Shown one piece after another: positions 17,797 to 26,951 of a stretch of DNA of 64,000 nt. The stretch lies in assembly GCF_001811425.1 (NCBI RefSeq), contig NZ_KV804706.1, positions 74,755 to 138,754 on the forward strand, read 5' to 3'. A program made the translations under genes and the position numbers. Every line of letters begins with the position of its first letter. Position 1 is the first letter of the stretch. The stretch comes from Peptoniphilus_A sp001811425 (GTDB lineage Bacteria > Bacillota > Clostridia > Tissierellales > Peptoniphilaceae). The notes under the pieces are model-generated. The model was not told the DNA's origin and did no database searches. It saw only the letters and a list, made by a program, of their open reading frames with translations.

Positions 17797-18269
17797 GAAT
17801 AGGAATTGGTTATGATGTCCACAAGTTGGTAGATGATAGGAAACTTTTTATTGGCGGCATAGAAATCCCCTATGAGAAAGGACTTCTTGGTCATTCAGAT
17901 GCAGATGTGCTTATCCACGCAATTATGGATTCAATTTTAGGAGCCCTTGCCCTTCGTGACATTGGCTATCATTTTCCAGATACTGACAATGAATACAAGG
18001 ATATTGATTCAAAAATTCTTTTAAAGAGAGTTTATGAAATAATGAAAGCAAAAAACTATAAAATTGGTAATATAGACTCAGTTATTGCTTGCCAAAAGCC
18101 AAAGCTGGCACCTTATATTGATGACATGAAAAAGGTAATTGCTGAAATTTTAAACACTGATGTAGAAAATATTTCTATAAAGGCGACAACAACTGAAAAA
18201 CTTGGCTTTATTGGCAGAGGAGAGGGAATTTCCTCAGAAGCAGTATGTTTACTTGAAAGGGATGATTAA
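17793..18269 (+). CDS. ispF: 2-C-methyl-D-erythritol 2,4-cyclodiphosphate synthase
   Basis: It closes CDP-ME 2-phosphate to MEcPP in the MEP pathway, as a zinc trimer. The metal ligands are in GYDVHKL and LGHSDADVLIHAIMD; DIGYHFPDTD and the C-terminal ATTTEKLGFIGRGEGI complete the pattern. The length (158) is normal. The ATGA overlap with ispD shows translational coupling. The later MEP gene ispG is at 30796-31851. Confidence 0.96.
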   Translation: MRIGIGYDVHKLVDDRKLFIGGIEIPYEKGLLGHSDADVLIHAIMDSILGALALRDIGYHFPDTDNEYKDIDSKILLKRVYEIMKAKNYKIGNIDSVIACQKPKLAPYIDDMKKVIAEILNTDVENISIKATTTEKLGFIGRGEGISSEAVCLLERDD

Positions 18270-18274
18270 AAAAG

Positions 18275-18928
18275 ATGAAATTTTTTATTGACACAGCAAA
18301 TATCGAAGAAATACGCGAAATTAATTCTTGGGGAGTGCTTTCTGGAGTTACAACTAATCCAAGTTTAATTGCAAAGAGCGGTGGAGTTTTTGAAGATGTA
18401 ATTAAAGAAATTTCAGATATTGTTGATGGAGATATTTCAGCAGAAGTTATTTCTACAGACTTAGATGGAATGATTAAAGAGGCGAGAGAACTTGCTAAAA
18501 TTTCCAAAAATATTGTAATAAAAATTCCCATGATTGAAGAAGGACTTAAGGCTGTAAGTATTTTAAGTAAAGAAGGCATAAGAACCAATGTCACTTTAGT
18601 ATTTTCAGTTTCACAGGCTCTTCTTGCAGCAAATGCTGGAGCTACTTTCGTAAGTCCTTTTATGGGTAGGCTAGACGATATTGGTGAATCTGGCATGGAT
18701 CTTGTGGCTGATATTGCCTATATTTTTAAAGAGTATGGATATGAAACTAAAATTATTGCGGCAAGCATAAGACACATTAATCATGTAGAAGATGTTGCAA
18801 GAACTGGTGCTGATATTGCAACAATTCCATATAAAATATTTAAAGAAATGATTAAGCATCAATTGACAGATAGTGGTTTAGAAAAATTTTTAGAAGATTT
18901 TAAAAATGTAAAGACAAAGGAGAAATAA
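18275..18928 (+). CDS. fsa: Fructose-6-phosphate aldolase / small transaldolase
   Basis: A 217-residue TIM-barrel protein of the TalC/FSA group: MKFFIDTANIEEIREI, the SGVTTNPSLIAKSGG loop, and the Schiff-base lysine in NIVIKIPM. AASIRH is also conserved. These proteins act either as fructose-6-phosphate aldolases or as transaldolases, and the sequence does not decide between them. In Bacillus a transaldolase of this type also stands before glpX-rho, and glpX follows here after one base. Confidence 0.9.
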   Translation: MKFFIDTANIEEIREINSWGVLSGVTTNPSLIAKSGGVFEDVIKEISDIVDGDISAEVISTDLDGMIKEARELAKISKNIVIKIPMIEEGLKAVSILSKEGIRTNVTLVFSVSQALLAANAGATFVSPFMGRLDDIGESGMDLVADIAYIFKEYGYETKIIAASIRHINHVEDVARTGADIATIPYKIFKEMIKHQLTDSGLEKFLEDFKNVKTKEK

Positions 18929-18929
18929 G

Positions 18930-19895
18930 ATGGACAGAAATTTAGCATTAAACTTAGCAAGAGTAACAGAAGCAGCAGCACTTTCAGCAGGCAAATGGCT
19001 TGGAAAAGGCGACAAAAACGCAGCAGATGGGGCTGCAGTAGATGCCATGAGAAGAATGTTTGACACAGTTGACATTGACGGAACTGTTGTAATAGGCGAA
19101 GGAGAAATTGATGAAGCTCCTATGCTATACATTGGCGAAAAAATTGGCACAAAAGATGGGGAAGAAGAAGTAGACATTGCCGTTGACCCAATTGACGGAA
19201 CAAATTCTATTGCCAATGGTATGGATAATTCTATTGCTGTTTTGGCAGTAGCTCCAAAGGGATGCCTTTTAAATGCTCCTGATATTTATATGGATAAAAT
19301 TGCCTGCGGACCTAAGGCTAAGGGACTTATAAAGTTAGATGATAGTCCATCAGAAAATATTAAGAGAGTTGCCAAGGCCTTAAACAAAAACATTGATGAT
19401 ATTGTAGTTGCAGTTCTTGATAGACCTAGACATGAAGACTTAATAAATGAAATTATTTCTATTGGTGCAAGAGTTAAAAAAGTTTCTGACGGAGATGTAG
19501 TTACAGCTATTGAAACTTGTTATGAAGATTCTGGAGTGGACCTTGTTATTGGTCGTGGCGGTGCTCCTGAAGGTGTAATTGCTGCAGCAGCTCTAAAATG
19601 TTTAGGTGGAGATTTCCAAGGAAGACTTCATCCAACAGATGAAAAACAAGAACAAAGATGTAGAGACTTAGATTCAGACTTGAAAAAAGTTTATACAATT
19701 GAAGATTTAGTTAAGGGCAATGAAGTTATTTTCTCAGTAACTGGCATCACTTCAGGAGAAATTCTTGAAGGAGTAAAATATTACGGAGACAATAAGGCAA
19801 AAACTGATACTTTAGTTTTAAGACTTCCAAGTGGAACTCAAAGATTTATTAAATCAATCCATTCACTTGACTTAAAACCAGACTACGCTAAATAA
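18930..19895 (+). CDS. glpX: Class II fructose-1,6-bisphosphatase
   Basis: Gluconeogenic hydrolysis of fructose 1,6-bisphosphate. The GlpX pattern is complete: VIGEGEIDEAPMLYIGE, VDPIDGTNSIANG with the metal-binding aspartates, and the GRGGAPEGVIAAAALK loop. It has 321 residues and AAAGGAG in front of the ATG. Flanked by fsa and rho as in Bacillus. Confidence 0.95.
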   Translation: MDRNLALNLARVTEAAALSAGKWLGKGDKNAADGAAVDAMRRMFDTVDIDGTVVIGEGEIDEAPMLYIGEKIGTKDGEEEVDIAVDPIDGTNSIANGMDNSIAVLAVAPKGCLLNAPDIYMDKIACGPKAKGLIKLDDSPSENIKRVAKALNKNIDDIVVAVLDRPRHEDLINEIISIGARVKKVSDGDVVTAIETCYEDSGVDLVIGRGGAPEGVIAAAALKCLGGDFQGRLHPTDEKQEQRCRDLDSDLKKVYTIEDLVKGNEVIFSVTGITSGEILEGVKYYGDNKAKTDTLVLRLPSGTQRFIKSIHSLDLKPDYAK

Positions 19896-19901
19896 TTTAT
19901 T

Positions 19902-21323
19902 ATGAGTAATGACAATGAATTAAAAAATAAGTCAATTGATGATTTGAGGAGAATTTCTAAATCCTTGGGTTTAAAAGATGCAGATAATTACGATATTGAT
20001 GATTTGAAGCACTATATTATAAGAGGAGAATTGCCAATAAAAGATATGCCTTTAGACAAATTAAAGGTAGCTGAGCTTAGGGAAATTGCAAAGGATTATG
20101 GAATAGAAAAATCCTACAATTTAAAAAAAGAAGACTTAATTAAAAAAATAAACTCAATAAGAGATAATGAAAAAATAGAAAAATTAGACCTTTCTGAAAA
20201 TGCTCAAGAAACATTAAAAAATTTAGAAGATAAGGACTATGTTAAGGGTATTTTAGAGCTACATCAAGATGGCTATGGATTTTTGAGAAGAATTAATTAT
20301 CTTCCAAGCGAAGAAGACATTTATGTATCTCCATCGCAAATAAGAAAATTTAGGCTAAGAAATGGAGATGAAATTCTTGGAATTAAATCACCTCCAAAGG
20401 ATGGAGAAAATTTCAACGCCCTCCTGTTTATTAAATCAGTAAATGGTATGCACCCTTCAAAAATTTTAAATAGACCTTATTTTGACAACTTGACACCAAT
20501 TTATCCTAAGAAGAAAATAAATCTTGAAACTGAGGAAGAAGATATTGCCATGAGAGTAATTGATTTACTCTCACCAGTAGGTCTAGGTCAAAGGGGACTA
20601 ATAGTTTCACAGCCAAAATCAGGAAAGACAACCCTATTAAAAAAGATTTCTAAATCCTTAAATACAAATTATCCTGACTTACATTTAATCGTTCTTCTTG
20701 TAGATGAAAGGCCTGAAGAAGTTACTGACATGAAAAGATCAGTGAAGGGAGAAGTTGTCTATTCAACCTTTGATGAAAATCCTAAAAACCACACTCGAGT
20801 TGCAGAAATGGTAATTGACAGGGCAAAGAGGCTCGTGGAAAATAAAGAAGATGTTGTGATTCTTTTAGATTCTTTAACAAGACTTTCTCGAGCTTATAAT
20901 TTAATTACACCAACAAGTGGAAAGACTCTTTCGGGTGGTCTTGATCCATTGTCTCTTCACAAACCAAAGAGATTTTTTGGAGCAGCAAGAAATATTGAAG
21001 AGGGTGGGAGCTTAACAATCCTTGCCACTGCTCTTGTAGATACTGGTTCAAGGATGGACGATGTAATCTTCGAAGAGTTTAAGGGAACAGGCAATATGGA
21101 GCTTCACCTCAACAGAAGTCTTTCAGAAAAAAGAATTTTCCCAGCAATTGATATTTTAAAATCAGGCACTAGGAAAGAAGAGTTCTTGTTGACTAAGGAA
21201 GAACTTGCTTTTAATTATGAATTTAGAAATAATTTAAATGAAGACAACATTGAAGATGTGACAGAAAAATTTTTAGATAAATTATCAAAGACGAAAAACA
21301 ACAAAGAATTTTTAGAAAAATAA
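19902..21323 (+). CDS. rho: Transcription termination factor Rho
   Basis: Hexameric RNA-dependent ATPase that ends transcription. The first 90 residues hold two short helix-extended-loop-helix segments (IDDLRRISKSLGL and LKVAELREIAKDYGI, Rho_N type). The RNA-binding OB fold follows (EDIYVSPSQIRKFRLRNGD), then the motor with Walker A SQPKSGKTTLL and VILLDSLTRLSRAYN. The Q-loop and R-loop region is in GSLTILATALVDTGSRMD. The start has no strong ribosome binding site. It is 6 nt from glpX. Confidence 0.95.
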   Translation: MSNDNELKNKSIDDLRRISKSLGLKDADNYDIDDLKHYIIRGELPIKDMPLDKLKVAELREIAKDYGIEKSYNLKKEDLIKKINSIRDNEKIEKLDLSENAQETLKNLEDKDYVKGILELHQDGYGFLRRINYLPSEEDIYVSPSQIRKFRLRNGDEILGIKSPPKDGENFNALLFIKSVNGMHPSKILNRPYFDNLTPIYPKKKINLETEEEDIAMRVIDLLSPVGLGQRGLIVSQPKSGKTTLLKKISKSLNTNYPDLHLIVLLVDERPEEVTDMKRSVKGEVVYSTFDENPKNHTRVAEMVIDRAKRLVENKEDVVILLDSLTRLSRAYNLITPTSGKTLSGGLDPLSLHKPKRFFGAARNIEEGGSLTILATALVDTGSRMDDVIFEEFKGTGNMELHLNRSLSEKRIFPAIDILKSGTRKEEFLLTKEELAFNYEFRNNLNEDNIEDVTEKFLDKLSKTKNNKEFLEK

Positions 21324-21344
21324 TTATCTTTCTTGCTTCAAATG

Positions 21345-21373
21345 TTGATTTATAGCCTTATATATTGTATAAT
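21345..21373 (+). promoter_or_regulatory. Upstream promoter of rpmE
   Basis: TTGATT (21345-21350) and TATAAT (21368-21373), 17-nt spacer. First of two tandem promoters between rho and rpmE. Confidence 0.6.
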
Positions 21374-21393
21374 GATTAAGGTAATAAATATAT

Positions 21394-21422
21394 TTGTACT
21401 ACAATGAAAATTGTGTTATAAT
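21394..21422 (+). promoter_or_regulatory. Downstream promoter of rpmE
   Basis: TTGTAC (21394-21399) and TATAAT (21417-21422), 17-nt spacer, 40 nt before the rpmE start. Confidence 0.65.
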
Positions 21423-21462
21423 ATTAAAATTGAGTTATAAAAAAGTTTAAGGGGGCTAAACA

Positions 21463-21666
21463 ATGAAAAAAGGAATTCATCCAGATTATAAAGAAGCTAC
21501 AGTAACTTGTGCTTGTGGCAATACTTTTAAAACAGGATCTGTTAAAGAAGATTTAAAAGTTGAAATTTGTTCAGCTTGTCATCCTTTCTTTACAGGAAAG
21601 CAAAAACTCTCTGATCATGGCGGAAGAATTGAAAAATTCAATAGCAGATACAAGAGAAATAAATGA
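21463..21666 (+). CDS. rpmE: 50S ribosomal protein L31, zinc-binding form
   Basis: 67 residues; MKKGIHPDYKEATVTCACGNTF and VEICSACHPFFTGKQK hold four cysteines, the zinc-binding (C+) form. AAGGGGG before the ATG. It follows rho, as in most Firmicutes, and has its own promoters and terminator. Confidence 0.97.
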   Translation: MKKGIHPDYKEATVTCACGNTFKTGSVKEDLKVEICSACHPFFTGKQKLSDHGGRIEKFNSRYKRNK

Positions 21667-21671
21667 CAATG

Positions 21672-21696
21672 AGGTTAGCCTAGCTAACCTTTTTTA
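21672..21696 (+). terminator. Terminator of rpmE
   Basis: 8-bp perfect stem (21672-21679 with 21683-21690), loop CTA, then T residues. It overlaps the space before prmC by only 13 nt, so some read-through into prmC is likely. Confidence 0.8.
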
Positions 21697-21708
21697 TTAC
21701 TTAAATTT

Positions 21709-22545
21709 ATGAAGATAAAAGAAGCCCTAATAGAGGGAAGAGATTTTTTAAAAAACTTAGAATATACAGATCCAATTTATGAAACTAGAAAAATTTTAGG
21801 TGAAATTTTGGAGAGAGACTTATCTTATTTAGTTTCTCACGAAAATGAAGAACTATCTGCGTCAGTTGAAAGAAAATATTTTGATATATTAAAAAAGAGG
21901 CAAGAGGGTCTACCTCTACAATATATTTTGGGAAGAGAAGATTTTTACGGAAGAACTTTTACTGTATTAGAAGGCGTTTTAATACCAAGGCAGGATACAG
22001 AAATTTCTGTAGAAGTAATTTTAAAAATTCTAAAAAATAACAATATTAAGAATCTTCTTGAAATTGGATGTGGAAGTGGGATTGTTAGTATTACACTGGG
22101 CCTTGAGACTAAGGGACAGGTGGGTATAACTGCAGTTGACATAAGTCCTCAGGCTATTAAAAATACAAATATAAATAAAAATAATTTAAATTCAAATATT
22201 AAAATTTTAGAGAGCGATTTATTCGATGAAATTAATGAGATATTTGATTTAATTTATTCAAATCCGCCCTATATTAAATCTCATGACATAGAAAACTTGC
22301 AAGTAGAAGTAAGAGATCATGAACCTAGACTTGCACTAGATGGCGGAAGCGACGGACTTTATTTTTACAGAAAGATCATTAAAGATGCACCAAAGTTTTT
22401 AAACAGTCATGGATTTTTAGTATTTGAAATAGGCTATGACCAAGCTGAGGATATTTCTTCAATAATGAGGGAAAATTTTGACCTTAAAATTTATAAGGAT
22501 TTGAATAATTTAGATAGAGTAGTAGTTGGACGATTAAAGGTATAG
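21709..22545 (+). CDS. prmC: Peptide chain release factor N5-glutamine methyltransferase
   Basis: It methylates the GGQ glutamine of release factors. The N-terminal helical substrate-binding domain contains LPLQYILGREDFYGR; the SAM domain has IPRQDTE, LEIGCGSGIVSITL and the catalytic NPPYI. DHEPRLALDGGSDGLYFYR is typical. Its target prfA follows after 8 nt. No clear ribosome binding site is visible before ATG 21709, which lies just after the rpmE terminator. Confidence 0.94.
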   Translation: MKIKEALIEGRDFLKNLEYTDPIYETRKILGEILERDLSYLVSHENEELSASVERKYFDILKKRQEGLPLQYILGREDFYGRTFTVLEGVLIPRQDTEISVEVILKILKNNNIKNLLEIGCGSGIVSITLGLETKGQVGITAVDISPQAIKNTNINKNNLNSNIKILESDLFDEINEIFDLIYSNPPYIKSHDIENLQVEVRDHEPRLALDGGSDGLYFYRKIIKDAPKFLNSHGFLVFEIGYDQAEDISSIMRENFDLKIYKDLNNLDRVVVGRLKV

Positions 22546-22553
22546 GGGTAAAT

Positions 22554-23621
22554 ATGTACGAAAAACTTTCGGTTTTTGAAGATAGGTTAGTAGAGCTTGA
22601 AAAAGATTTGAGCAATGTAGAAATTATTAATGACTCTAAACTTTACCAACAAAAGGCCATTGAACATGCAGAGATTGAGCCAATTGTTGCAAAATATAGA
22701 GAATATAAAAATACGCTAAAGGCTTTAAACGAAAATAAAGAATTGATAAAAGAAAAATTAGATGATGAATTTAAAGATTTAGTTAGAGAAGAAATAAACG
22801 AAGGAACAAAAAAAGTTGAAACTTTGGAAAATGATTTAAAGGTTTTATTGATTCCTAAAGATAAAAATGACAGCAAAAATGTTATGGTAGAAATTCGTGC
22901 AGGTGCTGGCGGAGATGAAGCAGCACTTTTTGCTGGAGTATTGTACAGACAATATGTTAGATACGCCGAAAGAAAAGGCTTTAAAGTAGAAACTATTTCT
23001 TCCAATGAAATTGGCATTGGCGGATTTAAAGAAATTGTCTTTATGATAATAGGTAATGGCGCCTACTCAAGACTTAAATACGAATCAGGAGTTCACAGAG
23101 TTCAAAGAGTTCCTGAAACAGAAAGTGGCGGTAGAATTCACACTTCTACAGCAACTGTTGCAGTTTTACCAGAGGCTGAAGATGTGGATATTGAAATTGA
23201 TCCATCTGAAATTAAATTTGATGTCTTCCGTGCATCAGGCAATGGTGGACAATGTGTAAACACTACTGACTCTGCCGTTAGACTTACTCACATTCCTACT
23301 GGAATAGTTATTTCTTGCCAAGATGAAAAGTCCCAACTTAGAAATAAGGAGAAGGCAATGAAGTTACTTAGATCAAAATTATATGATTTAAAACTTCAAG
23401 AACAAAATGAAAAAGAATCCATGGAGAGATCTTCACAAATTGGAACTGGAGATAGATCTGAAAGAATTAGGACCTACAATTATCCGCAAGGAAGAGTAAC
23501 TGATCACAGAATTAACTTCACATCTCACAGAATTGACGCCATTAACGACGGTGACTTAGATGAAATAATTGATGCGTTGATAACACATGATCAAACTCAA
23601 AAAATCGAAAATATTGATTAA
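22554..23621 (+). CDS. prfA: Peptide chain release factor 1
   Basis: Reads UAA and UAG. The codon-recognition tripeptide is PET (in RVPETESGG) and the catalytic loop is RASGNGGQCVNTTDSAVRLTH. The residue after GGQ is cysteine where many homologues have histidine; this variant is also familiar from clostridia. The 355-residue length is normal. A ribosome binding site TAGGGGT lies before ATG 22554. Substrate of the adjacent prmC product. Confidence 0.96.
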   Translation: MYEKLSVFEDRLVELEKDLSNVEIINDSKLYQQKAIEHAEIEPIVAKYREYKNTLKALNENKELIKEKLDDEFKDLVREEINEGTKKVETLENDLKVLLIPKDKNDSKNVMVEIRAGAGGDEAALFAGVLYRQYVRYAERKGFKVETISSNEIGIGGFKEIVFMIIGNGAYSRLKYESGVHRVQRVPETESGGRIHTSTATVAVLPEAEDVDIEIDPSEIKFDVFRASGNGGQCVNTTDSAVRLTHIPTGIVISCQDEKSQLRNKEKAMKLLRSKLYDLKLQEQNEKESMERSSQIGTGDRSERIRTYNYPQGRVTDHRINFTSHRIDAINDGDLDEIIDALITHDQTQKIENID

Positions 23622-23661
23622 AAAACAAAAAATAAATATTAGATTTATTTAGTGCATATAT

Positions 23662-23690
23662 TTGATTTTTCATAAACAATAGTCTATAAT
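23662..23690 (+). promoter_or_regulatory. Promoter of rubrerythrin gene
   Basis: TTGATT (23662-23667) and TATAAT (23685-23690), 17-nt spacer, 46 nt before the start. Confidence 0.7.
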
Positions 23691-23736
23691 ATTAATTGTA
23701 ATTTTATTATTAAATTAATTTTATGGGGGTAATATT

Positions 23737-24279
23737 ATGAATCAAATGACAAGTGACAATCTAAGATCCGCATTCGGTGGAGAATCTCAAGCTCGTACTA
23801 GATATAATATCTGGGGCGATGTAGCTGAAAAAGATGGCTTCAAAAATGTTAAAAGACTTTTTGATGCAACTGCTGATGCAGAAAAAATTCACGCAACACT
23901 TCACTTCAAAGCTTTAAGAGACGTATCTGGAGATTTTCCTGTAACTTCTATGGCAGGATTTGGAATCAACAGCACATCTGATAACCTTGAAGCTGCAAGA
24001 AATGGTGAAATATTTGAATCAACTCAAATGTATCCAGCATTTATAGCAGTTGCAGAAATGCAAGGTGAACAAGAAGCGGTTAAGGCTATGAAATTCGCCA
24101 CAGCTGCAGAAAAAGTTCATGCTGAAAGATATTTAGAAGCAAAAGAAGCAGTTGATGCAGGAAAAGATCTTGATGTTGAAAAAATCTATCTATGTCCTGT
24201 ATGTGGATATATCACTTTTGAAGAAGAAGATAAATGTCCAATTTGCGGATGCGCAGGAAGCAAATTTGTTGCTTACTAA
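23737..24279 (+). CDS. Rubrerythrin
   Basis: Peroxide-reducing non-heme iron protein of anaerobes. The N-terminal four-helix di-iron domain shows ESQARTRYNIW, DAEKIHATLHF and AEKVHAERYLEA; the C-terminal rubredoxin-like domain has CPVCGYITFEEEDKCPICG with the four iron-binding cysteines. Monocistronic, with a GGGGGT ribosome binding site, its own promoter and a strong terminator. It marks an anaerobic lifestyle with oxidative-stress defence. Confidence 0.95.
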   Translation: MNQMTSDNLRSAFGGESQARTRYNIWGDVAEKDGFKNVKRLFDATADAEKIHATLHFKALRDVSGDFPVTSMAGFGINSTSDNLEAARNGEIFESTQMYPAFIAVAEMQGEQEAVKAMKFATAAEKVHAERYLEAKEAVDAGKDLDVEKIYLCPVCGYITFEEEDKCPICGCAGSKFVAY

Positions 24280-24290
24280 TTTTTTTTAAG

Positions 24291-24323
24291 AAAAAACTCT
24301 CCAAATTAGTGGAGAGTTTTTTT
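24291..24323. terminator. Bidirectional terminator after the rubrerythrin gene
   Basis: 12-bp stem AAAAAACTCTCC / GGAGAGTTTTTT with an 8-nt loop, ending in T residues; A residues on the other side let it serve the converging gene too. Confidence 0.85.
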
Positions 24324-24366
24324 ATGGACAAAATTAAAAAATAATTAAATTAAATTTTAAAATAAA

Positions 24367-25173
24367 TTATCTATAATTATTTAAGAACTTTTTAGGTAAC
24401 TTGTACTGATATTTTACTTTTCTATCTAGCAATACCCTTATAGATTTTTTAGGACAAATATTTTCACATCTTGTGCAGAATATGCAACTCCCCTTTGAAT
24501 GAGCTATTTTATTTTCTATGAATAAATTATTGACTGGACAATTCTTTACACAAAGGCCACAAGCAATACAAGTATCATCAATCCACAGATTATTTCTCTT
24601 TTCACTTTCTTTTTCTAGGCCACCAATTCTTTGGGATAGTCCCATTTTATTCCCAAAATTTGTATTTCCTTGAGTTTTCAGATTTCCATTTTTGATTTCA
24701 ATAGATATTTTATCAGACTTTTTTAAAGCATGATGAATTTTAAAATTTATTAAAAAATTTTCAAAAAAGGGAAGTATAGGTAAATTAGAAATATTACTTG
24801 GCATATCAATGTGTCTGGAATAAATTAAATTAGCTGACTTTGGTAAGTAATCTCTTATTACATATGCTCCATCTCCAGAAAAACACATTTGAGTAACAAG
24901 ACTCATAATATTTTTATTTTCCAAATTTTCTCTATATTTATTTAAAAACTCTCTTATTATTATAGGAGGAGTTGAGTAGTAGACAGGGTACATAATAATT
25001 AGTGTCTCTATTTCAGAAAAAAGTTTTTCAAAATTATAATTATTCTCAATGTTTATTATTTGGATTTTCAAATTTTCAGCAATTCTGTTTGCAATAAGTT
25101 TGGTATTTCCTGTACCTGAAAAATATATAAGTGCCATTCTATCTTTATTATATTCATATTCAAAGTTTTTCAT
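24367..25173 (-). CDS. EFR1-type flavodoxin/ferredoxin protein
   Basis: The first 150 or so residues form a flavodoxin-like domain with the FMN phosphate loop YFSGTGNTKLIANRI and the MYPVYYSTPP segment. The C-terminal third has two [4Fe-4S] motifs, CIACGLCVKNCP and CIFCTRCENICP. Such EFR1 proteins shuttle electrons in anaerobes; the partner is unknown. The ribosome binding site is AAGGAG before ATG 25173. An internal ATG after residue 12 would also leave the flavodoxin loop intact, but has no comparable site. Confidence 0.88.
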   Translation of the reverse strand: MKNFEYEYNKDRMALIYFSGTGNTKLIANRIAENLKIQIINIENNYNFEKLFSEIETLIIMYPVYYSTPPIIIREFLNKYRENLENKNIMSLVTQMCFSGDGAYVIRDYLPKSANLIYSRHIDMPSNISNLPILPFFENFLINFKIHHALKKSDKISIEIKNGNLKTQGNTNFGNKMGLSQRIGGLEKESEKRNNLWIDDTCIACGLCVKNCPVNNLFIENKIAHSKGSCIFCTRCENICPKKSIRVLLDRKVKYQYKLPKKFLNNYR

Positions 25174-25289
25174 AAATTCTCCTTAAGATTTTTGTAAGTA
25201 TATTTATAAGTAATTTATTATCTAAATCTATTATATATAACTTTTATAAAATTATTTAATACAAATTTTAATAGAAAAGAAACAAATTA

Positions 25290-25318
25290 TTGATAATTTT
25301 ATTTGCCTATGTTATACT
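25290..25318 (+). promoter_or_regulatory. Promoter of the rpsB-tsf operon
   Basis: TTGATA (25290-25295) and TATACT (25313-25318), 17-nt spacer. The transcript would have a leader of roughly 100 nt before rpsB. In the leader two purine-rich sites (GGAGG near 25398 and GGAGGTGG near 25411) stand close together; only the second is at the right distance. Confidence 0.7.
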
Positions 25319-25424
25319 TTTATGCGGTAAGTAATACACACATTTTTTGATATTGAAGGAGTTGCCAATTTGGTCCCTTTGATAAATGATAAAAATGGAG
25401 GAAAAAAACACGGAGGTGGCTTAA

Positions 25425-26219
25425 ATGTCAGTAATTTCAATGAAAAACTTATTAGAAGCTGGTGTTCACTTTGGACACCAAACTAGAAGATGGAACCCTA
25501 AGATGAAGAGATTTATATTTACCGAAAGAAACGGTATTTATATAATTGATCTTCAAAAAACTGTAAAAAAAGTAGAAGAAGCTTATGACTTTGTAAGAGA
25601 GATTGCAGCAAACAATGGAGAAATTCTATTTGTTGGTACAAAAAAGCAAGCTCAAGATGCAATAGAAAAAGAAGCTACAAAATGTGGAATGCCATACATT
25701 AACCAAAGATGGTTAGGTGGTCTTTTAACTAACTACAAAACTATTAACAAGAGAATCGAAAGACTTTACAAGTTATTCGAAATGGAAGAAAATGGTACTT
25801 TTGATGTTCTTCCTAAAAAAGAAGTTGCTCAATTATTACATGAAAGAGAAAAACTTGAAAAATTCCTTGGTGGAATTAAAGAAATGAAGGGAATGCCTCA
25901 AGCTTTATTTGTTGTTGACCCTAAAAAAGAAAGAATTGCAGTTAAAGAAGCTCATATTCTAGGAATTCCAGTTATCGGTATCGTTGATACAAATTGTGAT
26001 CCTGAAGAAGTTGATATTCCAATTCCAGGAAACGATGATGCAATTAGAGCAGTAAAACTTATTACTGAAACTATTGCAAATGCAGTTATTGAAGGAAAAC
26101 AAGGTAGTCAAATTGAAGATAGCGACAACGATTATGATGAATCCGCTCAAGAAGTTTCTGTAGAAATTGAAGAAGTTGAAGAAACTGTTGAGGAAGAAAA
26201 GTCAACTATAGAAGAGTAA
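25425..26219 (+). CDS. rpsB: 30S ribosomal protein uS2
   Basis: MSVISMKNLLEAGVHFGHQTRRWNPKMKRFIF, shortened here to its start, is the uS2 N-terminus; GTKKQAQDAIEKEA, QRWLGGLLTNYKTI and VDTNCDPEEVDIPIPGNDDA are further signatures. A strongly acidic C-terminal tail of about 40 residues, rich in Glu and Asp, extends beyond the usual end. The AGGTGG site supports the start. Followed by a hairpin and tsf. Confidence 0.93.
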   Translation: MSVISMKNLLEAGVHFGHQTRRWNPKMKRFIFTERNGIYIIDLQKTVKKVEEAYDFVREIAANNGEILFVGTKKQAQDAIEKEATKCGMPYINQRWLGGLLTNYKTINKRIERLYKLFEMEENGTFDVLPKKEVAQLLHEREKLEKFLGGIKEMKGMPQALFVVDPKKERIAVKEAHILGIPVIGIVDTNCDPEEVDIPIPGNDDAIRAVKLITETIANAVIEGKQGSQIEDSDNDYDESAQEVSVEIEEVEETVEEEKSTIEE

Positions 26220-26228
26220 AGATATTTC

Positions 26229-26267
26229 GAGAGTTCTAAAGTAATCCTTTAAGACTCTCTTTTTTTA
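26229..26267 (+). terminator. Hairpin with T run between rpsB and tsf
   Basis: GAGAGT (26229-26234) pairs with ACTCTC (26254-26259), with an inner stem TAAAG/CTTTA, followed by seven or eight T. It probably lowers tsf transcription relative to rpsB. Confidence 0.7.
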
Positions 26268-26290
26268 AAATAAATAAGGAGTGAATTAAA

Positions 26291-26935
26291 ATGGCTATTA
26301 CAGCAGCATTAGTTAAAGAATTGAGAGAAAAATCTGGAGCAGGCATGATGGACTGCAAGAAGGCTTTAACAGAAACAAATGGTGATATGGACAAGGCAAT
26401 AGACTTTCTAAGAGAAAAGGGCCTTGCATCTGTAGCAAAGAAGTCTTCAAGAATTGCATCTGAAGGTCTTGTTGATTCTTACATCCACGGTGGAAGAATT
26501 GGAGTTCTTGTTGAAGTTAACTCTGAAACAGATTTCGTTGCTAAAAACGATGAGTTTAAATCTTTTGTAAGAGATATTGCAATGCAAGTTGCAGCAGTTG
26601 CTCCAAAATATGTAAGTCGTGAAGAAGTTCCAGCTGAAGAAGTAGAACATGAAAGAAAAGTGCTTACTGAACAAGCTAGAGGCGAAAATAAACCTGAACA
26701 CATTATTGAAAAAATGGTTGAAGGTAGACTTGAAAAATTCTATGAAGAAATTTGTTTACTAGACCAAGATTTCATTAAGGATCCAGACAAAAAAATCCAA
26801 GATATTTTAAATGATTTAATTGCAAAAATTGGTGAAAACATTAAAATCAGAAGATTTGTTAGATTTGAAGTAGGCGAAGGTCTTGAAAAGAGAGAAGAAG
26901 ACTTTGCTGCAGAAGTAGCAAAACAAATAGGTTAA
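26291..26935 (+). CDS. tsf: Translation elongation factor Ts
   Basis: Guanine-nucleotide exchange factor for EF-Tu. The N-terminal UBA-like part shows ALVKELREKSGAGMMDCKKAL; the core has SYIHGGRIGVLVEVNSETDFVAKN with the TDFVA exchange motif. At 214 residues it is a short form lacking part of the second core subdomain found in E. coli. AAGGAG lies upstream. Normal order rpsB-tsf-pyrH-frr. Confidence 0.95.
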   Translation: MAITAALVKELREKSGAGMMDCKKALTETNGDMDKAIDFLREKGLASVAKKSSRIASEGLVDSYIHGGRIGVLVEVNSETDFVAKNDEFKSFVRDIAMQVAAVAPKYVSREEVPAEEVEHERKVLTEQARGENKPEHIIEKMVEGRLEKFYEEICLLDQDFIKDPDKKIQDILNDLIAKIGENIKIRRFVRFEVGEGLEKREEDFAAEVAKQIG

Positions 26936-26951
26936 CAAATTGGAGGAGTAA

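Noticed and set aside
23225..23290. GGQC instead of GGQH in release factor 1 as a functional oddity
   Set aside because: Cysteine after GGQ is known in clostridial RF1 proteins, and all else in the loop is conserved.
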